The translations under genes and the position numbers were made by a program. Source: Phycisphaeraceae bacterium (GTDB lineage Bacteria > Planctomycetota > Phycisphaerae > Phycisphaerales > UBA1924). Taken from it: a stretch of 64,000 nucleotides of DNA. Positions 16,050 to 24,503 of this stretch are shown one piece after another. Numbering within the stretch: the first letter of the stretch is position 1; each line of letters begins with the position of its first letter. Below the pieces are notes generated by a model. The model searched no databases. It saw only the letters and a list, made by a program, of their open reading frames with translations, and was not told the DNA's origin. The DNA lies in contig JAHBXE010000005.1 of the NCBI GenBank assembly GCA_019636625.1, forward strand, positions 124,001-188,000. The letters run 5' to 3'.

Positions 16050-18689
16050 TCAATTGGGACGCACATCGAGCGCGGGGCGTGCCGGCGTACGACCCAAGGC
16101 GGCACGCCCAGCGAAGAAGAGCATGGCGGCGAGAGCACCGGCCGGGATCCAGACCGGACTGGTCAGCCAATGGGACCAGTCAAAGCCGATGGGGAGGTGA
16201 AGCGCGAGGTACATCGTCACGTGCGTGACCACGACGCCGAGCATGCCGCCGGGTCGAATGGCGAACACAGGGATGAGGGCGACAAGGGTGCCGACGAGGG
16301 CGTCGACGGGGTTGCTAAGCAGGCCCTGGCCGCTGATGGCGATGAGGATGACAACCAGCACGGCGTACCCCACCCAGCGACGCCTTGTCGCGAGTTGGCC
16401 GAGTACAACGGGGAGCATGGTGCCTACCCCGGCGAGTATGGAGTTGGCGATGCTCGAGAACACGCTCCCGGCAACCGAACGTGTGCCGCCGAGATAGGAC
16501 TGGGTGCGACCAAAGGCGCTGATGGTGGTGGCATCGCCGGAGACCTGTCGCATCAGCAGCATCACAACGACGGTGAAGAACACGCTGGCGGCACCAAAGA
16601 CCATGCCCACGAGCACCTGCCGGCCAACAAGCGGGTCACTGACTTGGCCGCGGGTGAGCCGGGTCCAACTGACGAGCGCGTGGGGGTATGCGCGACGGGC
16701 GTAGGGTTCGAGGGCGATGTAGAACAACCAGAACTGCACCGCCGAGTACACCGCGGGGCCGATGCCCTCACCGTTGAAGAACAGCGAACGCGCCGATGGC
16801 CACGCGTGACCGAAGCACAGCAGGGCCATGCCGGTCACGCAGAACATCGCGACGGCCACTCGGAACGCGGTGGTCCGGTCGCCACGGTTTGTGCGAAGGT
16901 TCCGCCACGCCAGGTACGCGCTGGCCAGAAGCGTGAGAATGAGAATGGCGGGCATGCCGTACGTAACGACTTCCAGCATGCGAGCGCCGGCCCATTGCTT
17001 CCACGCGGGGACGGGACTTGGCGCCGCGGACTGAAGCAAGGGATACTGGTAAGTCACGGAGAACGTGTTGATGCGGCCCTCGATGGAACCCACGTGGACC
17101 CGCACCGGCAGTTCCGGGTTCTCGGCCACCGTCCCGGTCCACGCTCGCACACTCTCGGTCGGCGCGAACGACCGGACGGTGGGCTGCACCGACGTGAAGC
17201 GAGCGGTATCGAGCCCGGCGAACTCAAAGAGCCGCACAATCGCCGAGTCCTGAGTCTCCGGAGGATCTGTCCGACGGACGCGGGGCGGAATGGCCACGAG
17301 TGTCTCGAGTCGGCCCGCTGTATCGAGACGGAGCACGATCTCGCCAGCGGTCGATGGGAACGGAGACACGTACTGCACCCGGCCATCGATCGAAGGTGAG
17401 CGGAGCGGTTCGGGGCTGCGCCGGTACCAGAACTCGTAGGCGCCGGGCCGATTCGCCAGCGCCGCGACTTTGTCCGCCGTGTCCGTTTGTCGGTTGACGG
17501 AAACGATGTACGGAGACCGCAGGCCGAGGCCCGAAGCAGAGTCGACGACGGGATCGGCGTAGCCGAGCGCACGGATGATCTCCGACGCTCGATCGGCAAG
17601 AACCTCCGGGGACTTCTCGGGCTTCACGCGTGAAATCAACGTGTTCGGCGCCGTGAGCAGCACGACGCCAGCGAGCATCGCCACGATGATGCCCAGACGC
17701 AGCCAGACCCCTCGTAGCGGAAGACCGCCCGATGCACCCGCCGCCGCGATAAGCTCCGGAGACGGCGTTTCACCAGCGGCGAGCGCGGCGGCAAGAGGGT
17801 CTCCACCCGGGAGCGCCGCGGCAACGGCCATGGCCGAAACAGGGCGATCCTTCGGATCGTGTTCGAGGCATTGGAAGATGACCCGTTCGACGGCGGGGTC
17901 GAGGTCGCCCACAAGAGTCGAGGGACGCGTGACCTGGCTGGAGTCCGCCTGCTGCCTTCGAAGCTCGTCGAGCGCGGTGGCGCTGAACGCCCGGCGACCG
18001 GTGAAGAGTTCGTACAGCAGAACACCAAGGGAATAAATGTCGGAGCGCCGGGTGATCTCGCCGCCGGAAAGTTGTTCAGGCGACATGTACCCCGGGGTGC
18101 CGGCCATGTTCGAAGGATTGGCCGACGAGAGGTCTGTCGAAAGACCGGCGATGCCAAAGTCCATGATGCGGGCTTGGCCGCGCCCGTCGAGCATCACGTT
18201 GGCCGGCTTGAGGTCTCGATGGATGATCCCCTGCTCGTGCGCCGCGGCGAGTCCGAAGCAAAGCTGACGGGCGATCTGGATGGCCTTGTCCGAAGGCAGG
18301 CGACCGATGCGGCGGAGGAGACTGGCGAGGTCTTCGCCGTCAACGTACTCCATGGAGAGGAACACGCGCCCATCGGCCTGCCCAAAGTCATAAACGCGGC
18401 AGACGTTGGGATGGCTGACTTGGCGGGCGAGTCGGACTTCGGCCCGGAAGTGGTCGAGCCGGACGGGGTCCAGCGCCAGCGATGGAGGAAGAAACTTGAG
18501 CGCGACGGACACTCCGAGCGAGAGATCGTCGGCGCGGTACACCTCACCCATGCCGCCTTTGCCAAGCGTGTTGACGATCCGATAGCGATCGGCCAGGGTG
18601 ATCCCCGGCTCAAGGTGGCTCGGCGTCGCCGGCGCGGCGAGCGTCGGCTGGACAACTCTCGTGGGTTGGGAGTCGGAAGGAATGGGCAC
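16050..18689 (-). CDS. membrane-bound serine/threonine protein kinase
   Basis: An 879-residue Pkn2-type (Hanks) kinase. N-terminal cytosolic catalytic domain, about residues 35-290: glycine loop LGKGGMGEVYRA, VALKF (ATP Lys), HRDLKPANVML (catalytic Asp), DFG in MDFGIAG, and GTPGYMSPEQL. A membrane helix follows near 325-350, then about 230 residues that are probably extracytoplasmic, and finally six or more hydrophobic helices from about 555 to 860. The kinase is intact; the multi-pass C-terminal part is unlike the usual PASTA or WD40 sensor modules and has no name I recognise. Translation starts at a GTG. Likely role: transducing an envelope or membrane signal. Confidence 0.9.
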   Translation of the reverse strand: MPIPSDSQPTRVVQPTLAAPATPSHLEPGITLADRYRIVNTLGKGGMGEVYRADDLSLGVSVALKFLPPSLALDPVRLDHFRAEVRLARQVSHPNVCRVYDFGQADGRVFLSMEYVDGEDLASLLRRIGRLPSDKAIQIARQLCFGLAAAHEQGIIHRDLKPANVMLDGRGQARIMDFGIAGLSTDLSSANPSNMAGTPGYMSPEQLSGGEITRRSDIYSLGVLLYELFTGRRAFSATALDELRRQQADSSQVTRPSTLVGDLDPAVERVIFQCLEHDPKDRPVSAMAVAAALPGGDPLAAALAAGETPSPELIAAAGASGGLPLRGVWLRLGIIVAMLAGVVLLTAPNTLISRVKPEKSPEVLADRASEIIRALGYADPVVDSASGLGLRSPYIVSVNRQTDTADKVAALANRPGAYEFWYRRSPEPLRSPSIDGRVQYVSPFPSTAGEIVLRLDTAGRLETLVAIPPRVRRTDPPETQDSAIVRLFEFAGLDTARFTSVQPTVRSFAPTESVRAWTGTVAENPELPVRVHVGSIEGRINTFSVTYQYPLLQSAAPSPVPAWKQWAGARMLEVVTYGMPAILILTLLASAYLAWRNLRTNRGDRTTAFRVAVAMFCVTGMALLCFGHAWPSARSLFFNGEGIGPAVYSAVQFWLFYIALEPYARRAYPHALVSWTRLTRGQVSDPLVGRQVLVGMVFGAASVFFTVVVMLLMRQVSGDATTISAFGRTQSYLGGTRSVAGSVFSSIANSILAGVGTMLPVVLGQLATRRRWVGYAVLVVILIAISGQGLLSNPVDALVGTLVALIPVFAIRPGGMLGVVVTHVTMYLALHLPIGFDWSHWLTSPVWIPAGALAAMLFFAGRAALGRTPARPALDVRPN

Positions 18690-18731
18690 ACCAACAGAGT
18701 AGCGTAAACAAACGTCGGCTATGTCTCACAT

Positions 18732-19238
18732 TCAGGACACCCGCCGCGAGGTGCCGCACTCGGGGCAGACACCGGACGTCCCGCTCAGGTCATACCCGCA
18801 CGTATCGCATCTTCCCCGGCGGGCGTCCCGACGGCTCCGGAGCCACCTTCGCCACATGAACCCAGCCGGAACGCCCGAGAGCAGCACGAATGGATAGAGC
18901 GGGATGGAGAGTCCCCAGTGAAAGACCAGCGTGTTGGAGTACACGGGTGTGCCTCCGGGGTCGCGTTGAAACGACGGCAACAACCGCCATCCGCTCTCGC
19001 CGACATCGGCGATGAAGCTCACCTCCGCCGTACTTCGCAACGGGTGGTTCATCGGCAGGTGGGTCGTCGAATACCGAACCAGCCACACGCTGCCAACACT
19101 GAAGTCGACAAAGTACACAGTCTTGCCCGCCCGGATCGGCGCCTGCGCCCAGAAGAACGCCGAAACAAACCAGACCAGGCCCAGCACAACCGCGAGGCAC
19201 GTGAGAACAACCCGTTTGAGCGTGCCGCGCGACAGCAT
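18732..19238 (-). CDS. small membrane protein with C-terminal zinc ribbon
   Basis: Start chosen at the ATG at 19238 (MLSRGTLKRVVLTCL); a GTG 42 bases earlier is an alternative. Residues 11-30 form one transmembrane helix (CLAVVLGLVWFVSAFFWAQ), and a second hydrophobic stretch lies near IPLYPFVLLSGVPAGF. The C-terminus has two Cys pairs, CDTCGYDLSGTSG and CPECGTSRR, a zinc-ribbon tail that is extremely common in planctomycete membrane proteins. Function unknown. It lies just upstream of the kinase gene on the same strand, 42 bases apart, and may be co-transcribed with it. Confidence 0.7.
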   Translation of the reverse strand: MLSRGTLKRVVLTCLAVVLGLVWFVSAFFWAQAPIRAGKTVYFVDFSVGSVWLVRYSTTHLPMNHPLRSTAEVSFIADVGESGWRLLPSFQRDPGGTPVYSNTLVFHWGLSIPLYPFVLLSGVPAGFMWRRWLRSRRDARRGRCDTCGYDLSGTSGVCPECGTSRRVS

Positions 19239-19299
19239 GTTCGGATTGTACCGCAAGACCCGCTTCAGGCCGGGCTGCACCCAAACAACCGGCCCCCGT

Positions 19300-19947
19300 C
19301 TACCGAGGCGAATCCGCGTGCGACTGCGCGTTGGTTTGCGCTCCAGCGCGACGCACGACGATGACCGGCGGAGACTTCTTCGGTTTGTCGCTCGAGCCCC
19401 CTTCGCCCGACGTGGCGGCGTGGCCCTTGCCGGAAGGCTTCCCCTCCGCAGCGAACTTGGCGAGCACCCACTTCACGGGCCCGGGGACTGTCTTCATCGT
19501 CGTTGCAAAGTAGAACCCGCCGCCCAGCACGGAGATGACGATCACGCACACGCTCACAAGCGTGCGCCCGGACCCGGTCCGCGGCGGACGCTCCGCGTTC
19601 CTCATCAGCGCACGCACCGCCTCCGGCGAGGCGCCCTCCGCGAGCACCAGCTCGAGCGCCTGGGCGAACGCGGAGAGCATGTTCTTGGCCGCGCCGGCCG
19701 ACCGTTCCACCACTTCGGCCTTCGCCGTCAGGTTCACCCGGTTTCGTTCGACCTCAATTTCGATCGAGAGCGGAGTGTTGCGCAGGGAACCGGCCTTGGA
19801 ACCAGCCCCTCCAGCACGGCGCCATTCCTGCGATCTGGGCGGGTTGGCTTTGCCGAGTTCAAACCCCGCGGGTCGAAGTACCTCGTTGGAAAGTCCAAAC
19901 GCCTCGACAGGCTGCAGCTTGGTGGAGAATGAACGCTTGATGACCAC
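19300..19947 (-). CDS. hypothetical protein with one transmembrane helix
   Basis: I chose the GTG at 19947 because GGGGAG precedes it at the right distance; the frame continues upstream without support. The protein is 215 residues. N-terminal half: charged, with a strand-rich segment NTPLSIEIEVERNRVNLTAKAEV followed by a helix. A single membrane helix (TLVSVCVIVISVLGGGFYF) lies near 130-148. The tail is rich in Ser, Gly and Lys with a PPVIVVRRAG segment. No family recognised. It lies between the methyltransferase and the zinc-ribbon protein, all on the same strand. Confidence 0.6.
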   Translation of the reverse strand: MVIKRSFSTKLQPVEAFGLSNEVLRPAGFELGKANPPRSQEWRRAGGAGSKAGSLRNTPLSIEIEVERNRVNLTAKAEVVERSAGAAKNMLSAFAQALELVLAEGASPEAVRALMRNAERPPRTGSGRTLVSVCVIVISVLGGGFYFATTMKTVPGPVKWVLAKFAAEGKPSGKGHAATSGEGGSSDKPKKSPPVIVVRRAGAQTNAQSHADSPR

Positions 19948-20204
19948 GCGGGTTCTCCCCGGCCGCGGCCGCCATCCCCATCCCTCCACGGGGACGGCCA
20001 CCGCATTGCCGGGTTGGCCCGGCGCCTCGGCGGGGCGTATCGACAGGGGACATCGCGGGGTTGAATCTGTGTTTCAGCGGCGCGTGAAACAGTCGACGCT
20101 CGCCACCCACGGGCATTGCCGCTGTCACAACCAGATTCGGTGCGGTTTATCGTCCCTGCCCATAACGTCACCGCGATTATCGGGGCAGCACGCCTTCGCG
20201 AGCG

Positions 20205-21071
20205 CTACTTCTTCACCGCCACCAGATCGAACACGGGCGGCAAGAGCATGAACGCGTCCGGATCGCGGCTCGCCGCCTGCCATGCCGCGTCGAAGGCCTC
20301 GCGCTCGGCGGGAGTGATCGTCTCCATCTCGACCATCCGCGGCAGATAGCTCTTCCAGAACGTATCCGGCCAGGCCCAGATCGTTGAGTTCGGGCGTGCC
20401 ACCCTCTGGTTGAGCCGAATGTCCTGAAGCTCCATGCCGTGCTTGCGGAACATCGCGGGCAAGCGCGAGACAATGTCCGGATCCCCGCCTCGCGCCCGCC
20501 ACGACCGCCCGATGGCCAGAATCACCCGTGTGAACGCCTCGTGCTTGGGCGCGATGGACATGGATTCGTAGTTGAAGTAGTCCTGCACGGCGAAACGGCC
20601 GCCCGGCTTGAGCAGGGAGGCCACGCCGCGAACCACCGCCTCGGGGTCCGGCACGAAACAAAGAACCCATCGGGCGTAAGCAAGGTCAACCTTGCCCGCG
20701 ACCTGCGGAAGCAACGAACTCAGTTGCTGGGCATCGCCGAGCACCCGCTCGACGTTGTTCAGCCGACGCGCCACGACTCGGTCCTGGAGATGCTTCAGGA
20801 AGAGCGGCGACTCATCCACGGCCAGAACGTGCCCGGTTGAACCCACGATCTCCGCCAACTCAACCGTCGCGTGCCCGGGGCCGCAACCAACATCCAGCAC
20901 CGTCTCGCCGGGCCGCAACGCCGACCGCTCCCACAGCTGATGGGCGGAGGCCGACCAGAGTCGGTTCTGGAGGCCCAGACGGTTGGACTCCTGTTCGTGC
21001 GTGCCCAAGACGTACTCCGGGGCATCGCCGTCGCGCGGCGGTCGGGATCGGGCTGGCGTTCGGGTGGTCAT
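20205..21071 (-). CDS. class I SAM-dependent methyltransferase
   Basis: The Rossmann-type SAM site is plain: VLDVGCGPGHATVELAE (motif I), AVDESP (motif II acid), VLGDAQQLSSLLP and L-A-Y-A-R-W-V-L-C-F-V-P (motif IV region), then LLKPGGRFAVQDY. Start chosen at the ATG at 21071 (MTTRTPARSR), giving 288 residues; 52 extra codons upstream are unsupported. The general shape resembles UbiE/COQ5-like and Methyltransf_11/31 enzymes; the substrate is unknown. It is transcribed divergently from the MFS gene with a 136-base gap. Confidence 0.85.
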   Translation of the reverse strand: MTTRTPARSRPPRDGDAPEYVLGTHEQESNRLGLQNRLWSASAHQLWERSALRPGETVLDVGCGPGHATVELAEIVGSTGHVLAVDESPLFLKHLQDRVVARRLNNVERVLGDAQQLSSLLPQVAGKVDLAYARWVLCFVPDPEAVVRGVASLLKPGGRFAVQDYFNYESMSIAPKHEAFTRVILAIGRSWRARGGDPDIVSRLPAMFRKHGMELQDIRLNQRVARPNSTIWAWPDTFWKSYLPRMVEMETITPAEREAFDAAWQAASRDPDAFMLLPPVFDLVAVKK

Positions 21072-21207
21072 GGGCAGGAAGGATAGGAGTTCCGCTTCCG
21101 AGACAGAGGCGGGAACTCGCCTCAGTTCGGGTGTGGAACCGACGCGGGAAGTGCCGATCTCTTGTCCGGCGGCCCCGTCGAGACAACCCTCTGTCTCCCG
21201 CCGCGCC

Positions 21208-22599
21208 ATGAGTTCCCTGCACGACAACCCACCAATCGCCCCGGGCCACGCCCGGCCGCTTGGTCTTCTGAGGACGCTGGCGGGTCCACTGGCCTCGTTT
21301 CATCCCGAGACCTTTCCTGCAGTCTCGCGTACCAACTACCGGCGGGAACTGATCTACACCTTCCTGTTCTCGACGGCGCTGGCGGTCGTCGAAGGGGGAA
21401 TCCTCGGGGTGCTCGTCACCAACGCGTTCGCGGGCGCCGTGCCGGACGGCTGGCTGGCGGCGGTGGTCGCTCTGCTGGGCGCTGCGCCGGAAGGGGCGAA
21501 CATAACCAGCTTCCTCTGGATCTCCCTCGCGCACGGGCGGGACAAGGTCCGCTTCATCAATCGGCTGCAACTGATCACCATCGTCCTGGCCGGCGTGATC
21601 GCGATCGTGCCGCAGAATGCGCTCGGGCTTGCGCTCCTGGTCGCCGCCGTGATCTCCGCCCGCGTGTGCATCACGGGCGTCATCACCCTCCGGGCGGCGC
21701 TGTGGCGGGCCAACTACTCCCGATTCCACCGCGCCAGGGCCACGGGCAAGTTCTCGACCATCTCCGTACTCGTTATCGCGGTGACGGGCTTCCTCTTCGC
21801 GCGATCCATGGACGCCTGGGAGGAGTCGTTCCGGCTGTTCATCCCCTTGGTCTGCGTTCTGGGGCTGCTGGGCACCGTCGCGTACGGCCACATCCGCATG
21901 CGGGGCGGCAAGGCGTCCATCAAGGCCGAACGAACCGACCCGTCGGGCTCCATCGCCGCCTTCCGGCCCGGGGCAACGTGGAAGCTCCTCCGCGAGGACC
22001 GCAACTATGCCCGCTTCATGGGGAGCATGTTCCTCCTCGGGTTCGGAAACCTCATGCTCCCCGTCCCGCTCGTGCTCGGCCTCAAGGACCGCTTCGCCCA
22101 AGGCTACCAGGGCTCCATCGTCGTCATCAGCTCCATCCCCCTGCTCGTCATGCCGTGGTTCATCCCGCTCTGGGCGCGGCTGCTGGCCAAGGTCCATGTT
22201 GTCCGGTTCCGCTCCATCCACAGTTGGTTCTTCGTCGCCGCGCAGGCCATCGTCATGCTCGCCTTCCTCACCCAGTCCTATTGGATGCTGTACATCAGCG
22301 CCTTCAGCCTCGGCGTCGCCTACGGCGGTGGATCTCTCGCCTGGAACCTCGGTCACCTGGACTTCGCCCCTGGACCAAAGGCGTCCGCGTACATGGGCGT
22401 CCACGTGACCCTCAACGGGATCCGCGGCGTCACCGCCCCCTTCTTCGCCGCGGGAATGTACAGGACCGCGGAGCAGTGGTCACCCGGGCTGGGGTGGACC
22501 GTCTTCGCCGCGAGCGTCGTCCTGTGTATTCTCGGGGCCCTCGGCTTCGTTCATCTGAGCCGCTCGATGGGAGATTCGATCCGCCGGCCCAAGGACTGA
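21208..22599 (+). CDS. MFS-type multi-pass transporter
   Basis: A 463-residue protein with about twelve hydrophobic segments, for example ELIYTFLFSTALAVVEGGIL, LITIVLAGVIAIVPQNALGL, FFVAAQAIVMLAFLTQSYWM and LGWTVFAASVVLCILGALG. The overall layout of two six-helix halves with a basic cytosolic loop around YGHIRMRGGKASIKAE fits the major facilitator superfamily. Substrate is unknown and no MFS subfamily motif is clear. Start chosen at the ATG at 21208 (MSSLHDNPP) after a likely untranslated stretch. The gene is followed by a hydrolase gene 43 bases later on the same strand. Confidence 0.78.
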   Translation: MSSLHDNPPIAPGHARPLGLLRTLAGPLASFHPETFPAVSRTNYRRELIYTFLFSTALAVVEGGILGVLVTNAFAGAVPDGWLAAVVALLGAAPEGANITSFLWISLAHGRDKVRFINRLQLITIVLAGVIAIVPQNALGLALLVAAVISARVCITGVITLRAALWRANYSRFHRARATGKFSTISVLVIAVTGFLFARSMDAWEESFRLFIPLVCVLGLLGTVAYGHIRMRGGKASIKAERTDPSGSIAAFRPGATWKLLREDRNYARFMGSMFLLGFGNLMLPVPLVLGLKDRFAQGYQGSIVVISSIPLLVMPWFIPLWARLLAKVHVVRFRSIHSWFFVAAQAIVMLAFLTQSYWMLYISAFSLGVAYGGGSLAWNLGHLDFAPGPKASAYMGVHVTLNGIRGVTAPFFAAGMYRTAEQWSPGLGWTVFAASVVLCILGALGFVHLSRSMGDSIRRPKD

Positions 22600-22642
22600 A
22601 ACAACCAGCCGCCCCACGCGTTTCTCTTTCCGGAGGACCACG

Positions 22643-23785
22643 GTGAAGCACCTGCACTGGATCGTTCTGGCCCTGACCGCTCTGCTGTCCCCTTCGCTGG
22701 CGCAGGAGGCGTACAAGGACACGCTTGGCGACTACAAGGTCTCCCAGCGAGACGAGACGTGGCGGGATGAAGCCCGGAAACGGGACGTTCCGGTCAGAAT
22801 CTACACGCCGACGATCAAGGAGGAGTCACCCGAACCTGCGGGCCGCGGCAAGCCGGGCAAGTTCCCGGTGATCGTGTACTCGCACGGCCTTGGCGGTTCC
22901 CGCGAAGTCGGGGCCTACCTCGCCAAGCACCTGGCGAGCCACGGTTACCTGGTCATCTCCCCAACGCACGCCGGGAGCGACACGGAGGCGCTGCGCGAGC
23001 GGGCCCGGGAGCGGGTACGCGAGAACATCCGCGAACGCAGGCCGGCGTTGCGAAGGAACCGCGAGCCGGCGCCAAACCACGATCCGGAAGGCCGCCAGGA
23101 ACTGATGGAGTACCTGAAAGACAGCACCTCGGATCCGGACAACCTCCGCGACCGGCCGCGCGACATCACATTCGTGTTGGACCATGTGGCGAAGGATGAG
23201 AAGCTCTCGCCCGTGGCGGACCTCACGCACGTGGGCGTGATGGGCCACTCGTTCGGCGCGTACACAGCGTTCGCGGTTGCCGGCATGACCATCGACCTGC
23301 CGGACGAGAACGGAGGCCCGAACCAGTCGTTCCGCGATGAACGCGTCAAGGCCGTCGTCGCCATGTCCCCGCAAGGCGTCGGGGTCATGGGGATCACCGC
23401 GAAGTCATGGGACAAGGTCGCGATTCCCGTGCTCTCGCTCACCGGGACGAAGGACTACGGCCAGAACGCCCGGGCCGCGGCGTGGCGACGCGAGGCGTTC
23501 GACTCCACCAAGGGCGTCCCGGCGATGCTGGTTGTCATCCGCGACGCCACCCACGGAACCTTCTCCGACTTCGCCGGCGGACGGCTCACCGGGGAGTCCT
23601 CGGGCAAGGACCACGCCAAGCACATCCGGTACATCAAGATGGTCACCACGGCCTACTTTGATGCGAACGTGCTCGGGCATCAAGGGGCCTCGAACTGGCT
23701 GAAGTCCGACAACCTCTCCACGTTCGACGACGGCGCCTGCGCCGTGGAGCGCAAGGACCCCGCCGCCGATCCCGGCCGCAACTGA
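22643..23785 (+). CDS. secreted alpha/beta hydrolase, PAF-acetylhydrolase-like
   Basis: A GTG start at 22643 has GGAGG seven bases upstream. Residues 1-20 (MKHLHWIVLALTALLSPSLA) are a signal peptide. The catalytic elbow is GHSFGAYTAF near residue 202; upstream, YSHGLGGSREVGAYLA forms the oxyanion region, and SLTGTKDYG and DATHGTFSDF supply the probable Asp and His. The arrangement resembles the platelet-activating-factor acetylhydrolase/dienelactone hydrolase-like branch. A charged Arg/Glu segment (residues about 115-150) is inserted before the elbow. Substrate unknown. It follows the MFS gene closely. Confidence 0.83.
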   Translation: MKHLHWIVLALTALLSPSLAQEAYKDTLGDYKVSQRDETWRDEARKRDVPVRIYTPTIKEESPEPAGRGKPGKFPVIVYSHGLGGSREVGAYLAKHLASHGYLVISPTHAGSDTEALRERARERVRENIRERRPALRRNREPAPNHDPEGRQELMEYLKDSTSDPDNLRDRPRDITFVLDHVAKDEKLSPVADLTHVGVMGHSFGAYTAFAVAGMTIDLPDENGGPNQSFRDERVKAVVAMSPQGVGVMGITAKSWDKVAIPVLSLTGTKDYGQNARAAAWRREAFDSTKGVPAMLVVIRDATHGTFSDFAGGRLTGESSGKDHAKHIRYIKMVTTAYFDANVLGHQGASNWLKSDNLSTFDDGACAVERKDPAADPGRN

Positions 23786-23789
23786 AAGC

Positions 23790-23812
23790 GGGGCGAGCAC
23801 CCAGCTCGCCCC
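23790..23812. terminator. hairpin between convergent genes
   Basis: Perfect nine-base arms GGGGCGAGC and GCTCGCCCC with a five-base loop begin five bases after the hydrolase stop and lie 40 bases from the end of the oppositely oriented hsp20 gene. No T-run follows, so termination efficiency is uncertain. Confidence 0.55.
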
Positions 23813-23851
23813 GTCCCATCGCTCTTCCGACCCGGGCTCCGCGCCGCGAGA

Positions 23852-24286
23852 TCAACCGATCTTGACCTTCCGCGGCATCGCCTTCTGGCTCTTGGGGATC
23901 CGCAGGGTCAGAACGCCATCCTTCAGCTCAGCGGCGGTGTTGCCATCCTCCACCACGCTCGGAAGGGCGACGCGCCGGCTCACCGTGCCGAACCGACGCT
24001 CACGGCGGTAGTACGTCTCGCCTTTCTCCTCCTTCTCCTCCGACCGCTCCGCCTTGATCGAGAGCACACCGTCGTGGATCTCCACATCGATATCCTCCTT
24101 GCGGAAGCCGGGGAGCGAGGCCCGGACGATCACGTTCTTCTCATCTTCCGACACGTCAAGAGCAAGGTTGCCCTCTTCGATGGCCGGCGCGATCCCGGCG
24201 GCGAAGAACGGGTCCTGGAAGAACGAGTTCATCAACCGGGACACACTCGGAAACTCGGGCGACTCGCGGCGAATCAGGTTCATCAT
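23852..24286 (-). CDS. small heat-shock protein of the Hsp20 family
   Basis: ATP-independent holdase chaperone. An ATG-ATG start at 24286 is preceded by AAGGAG at eight bases, an excellent ribosome site, giving 144 residues. The alpha-crystallin domain spans about 45-140: VIVRASLPGFRKEDIDVEI, GVLSIKAERSEEKEEKG, YYRRERRFGTVSRRVALP, and the conserved A-E-L-K-D-G-V-L-T-L-R-I-P-K. The C-terminal IxI-type anchor is only weakly present (VKIG). The N-terminus MMNLIRRESPEF is amphipathic. A candidate sigma-54 promoter lies about 77 bases upstream, suggesting stress-induced control. Confidence 0.94.
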   Translation of the reverse strand: MMNLIRRESPEFPSVSRLMNSFFQDPFFAAGIAPAIEEGNLALDVSEDEKNVIVRASLPGFRKEDIDVEIHDGVLSIKAERSEEKEEKGETYYRRERRFGTVSRRVALPSVVEDGNTAAELKDGVLTLRIPKSQKAMPRKVKIG

Positions 24287-24362
24287 GGCAGTTCTCCTTC
24301 GTTTGAATATGGGGGACGATGTCTGTTGTCCGGGTCGTATGCCCCGGTTCCACCCTGCTATT

Positions 24363-24378
24363 GGCAAACAGGATGCCA
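24363..24378 (-). promoter_or_regulatory. candidate sigma-54 promoter of hsp20
   Basis: Read on the minus strand the site is TGGCATCCTGTTTGCC, with the invariant GG and GC ten bases apart and eleven to twelve of the sixteen consensus positions (TGGCAC-N5-TTGC-W) matched. Transcription would begin near 24351, giving a leader of about 65 bases before hsp20. No enhancer-binding-protein site was identified, so this stays a candidate. Confidence 0.5.
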
Positions 24379-24503
24379 CTGTCCTGAATAGGTTCCCGCA
24401 CGGCTGATGAGGGTCCCCCGTGTCACCTCGACACCGCTTGAGGCAGCCCTCGCCACTTTGGCAGTCGACGCCACCCCACCCGAACAAACGTAAAGTGACG
24501 GCA

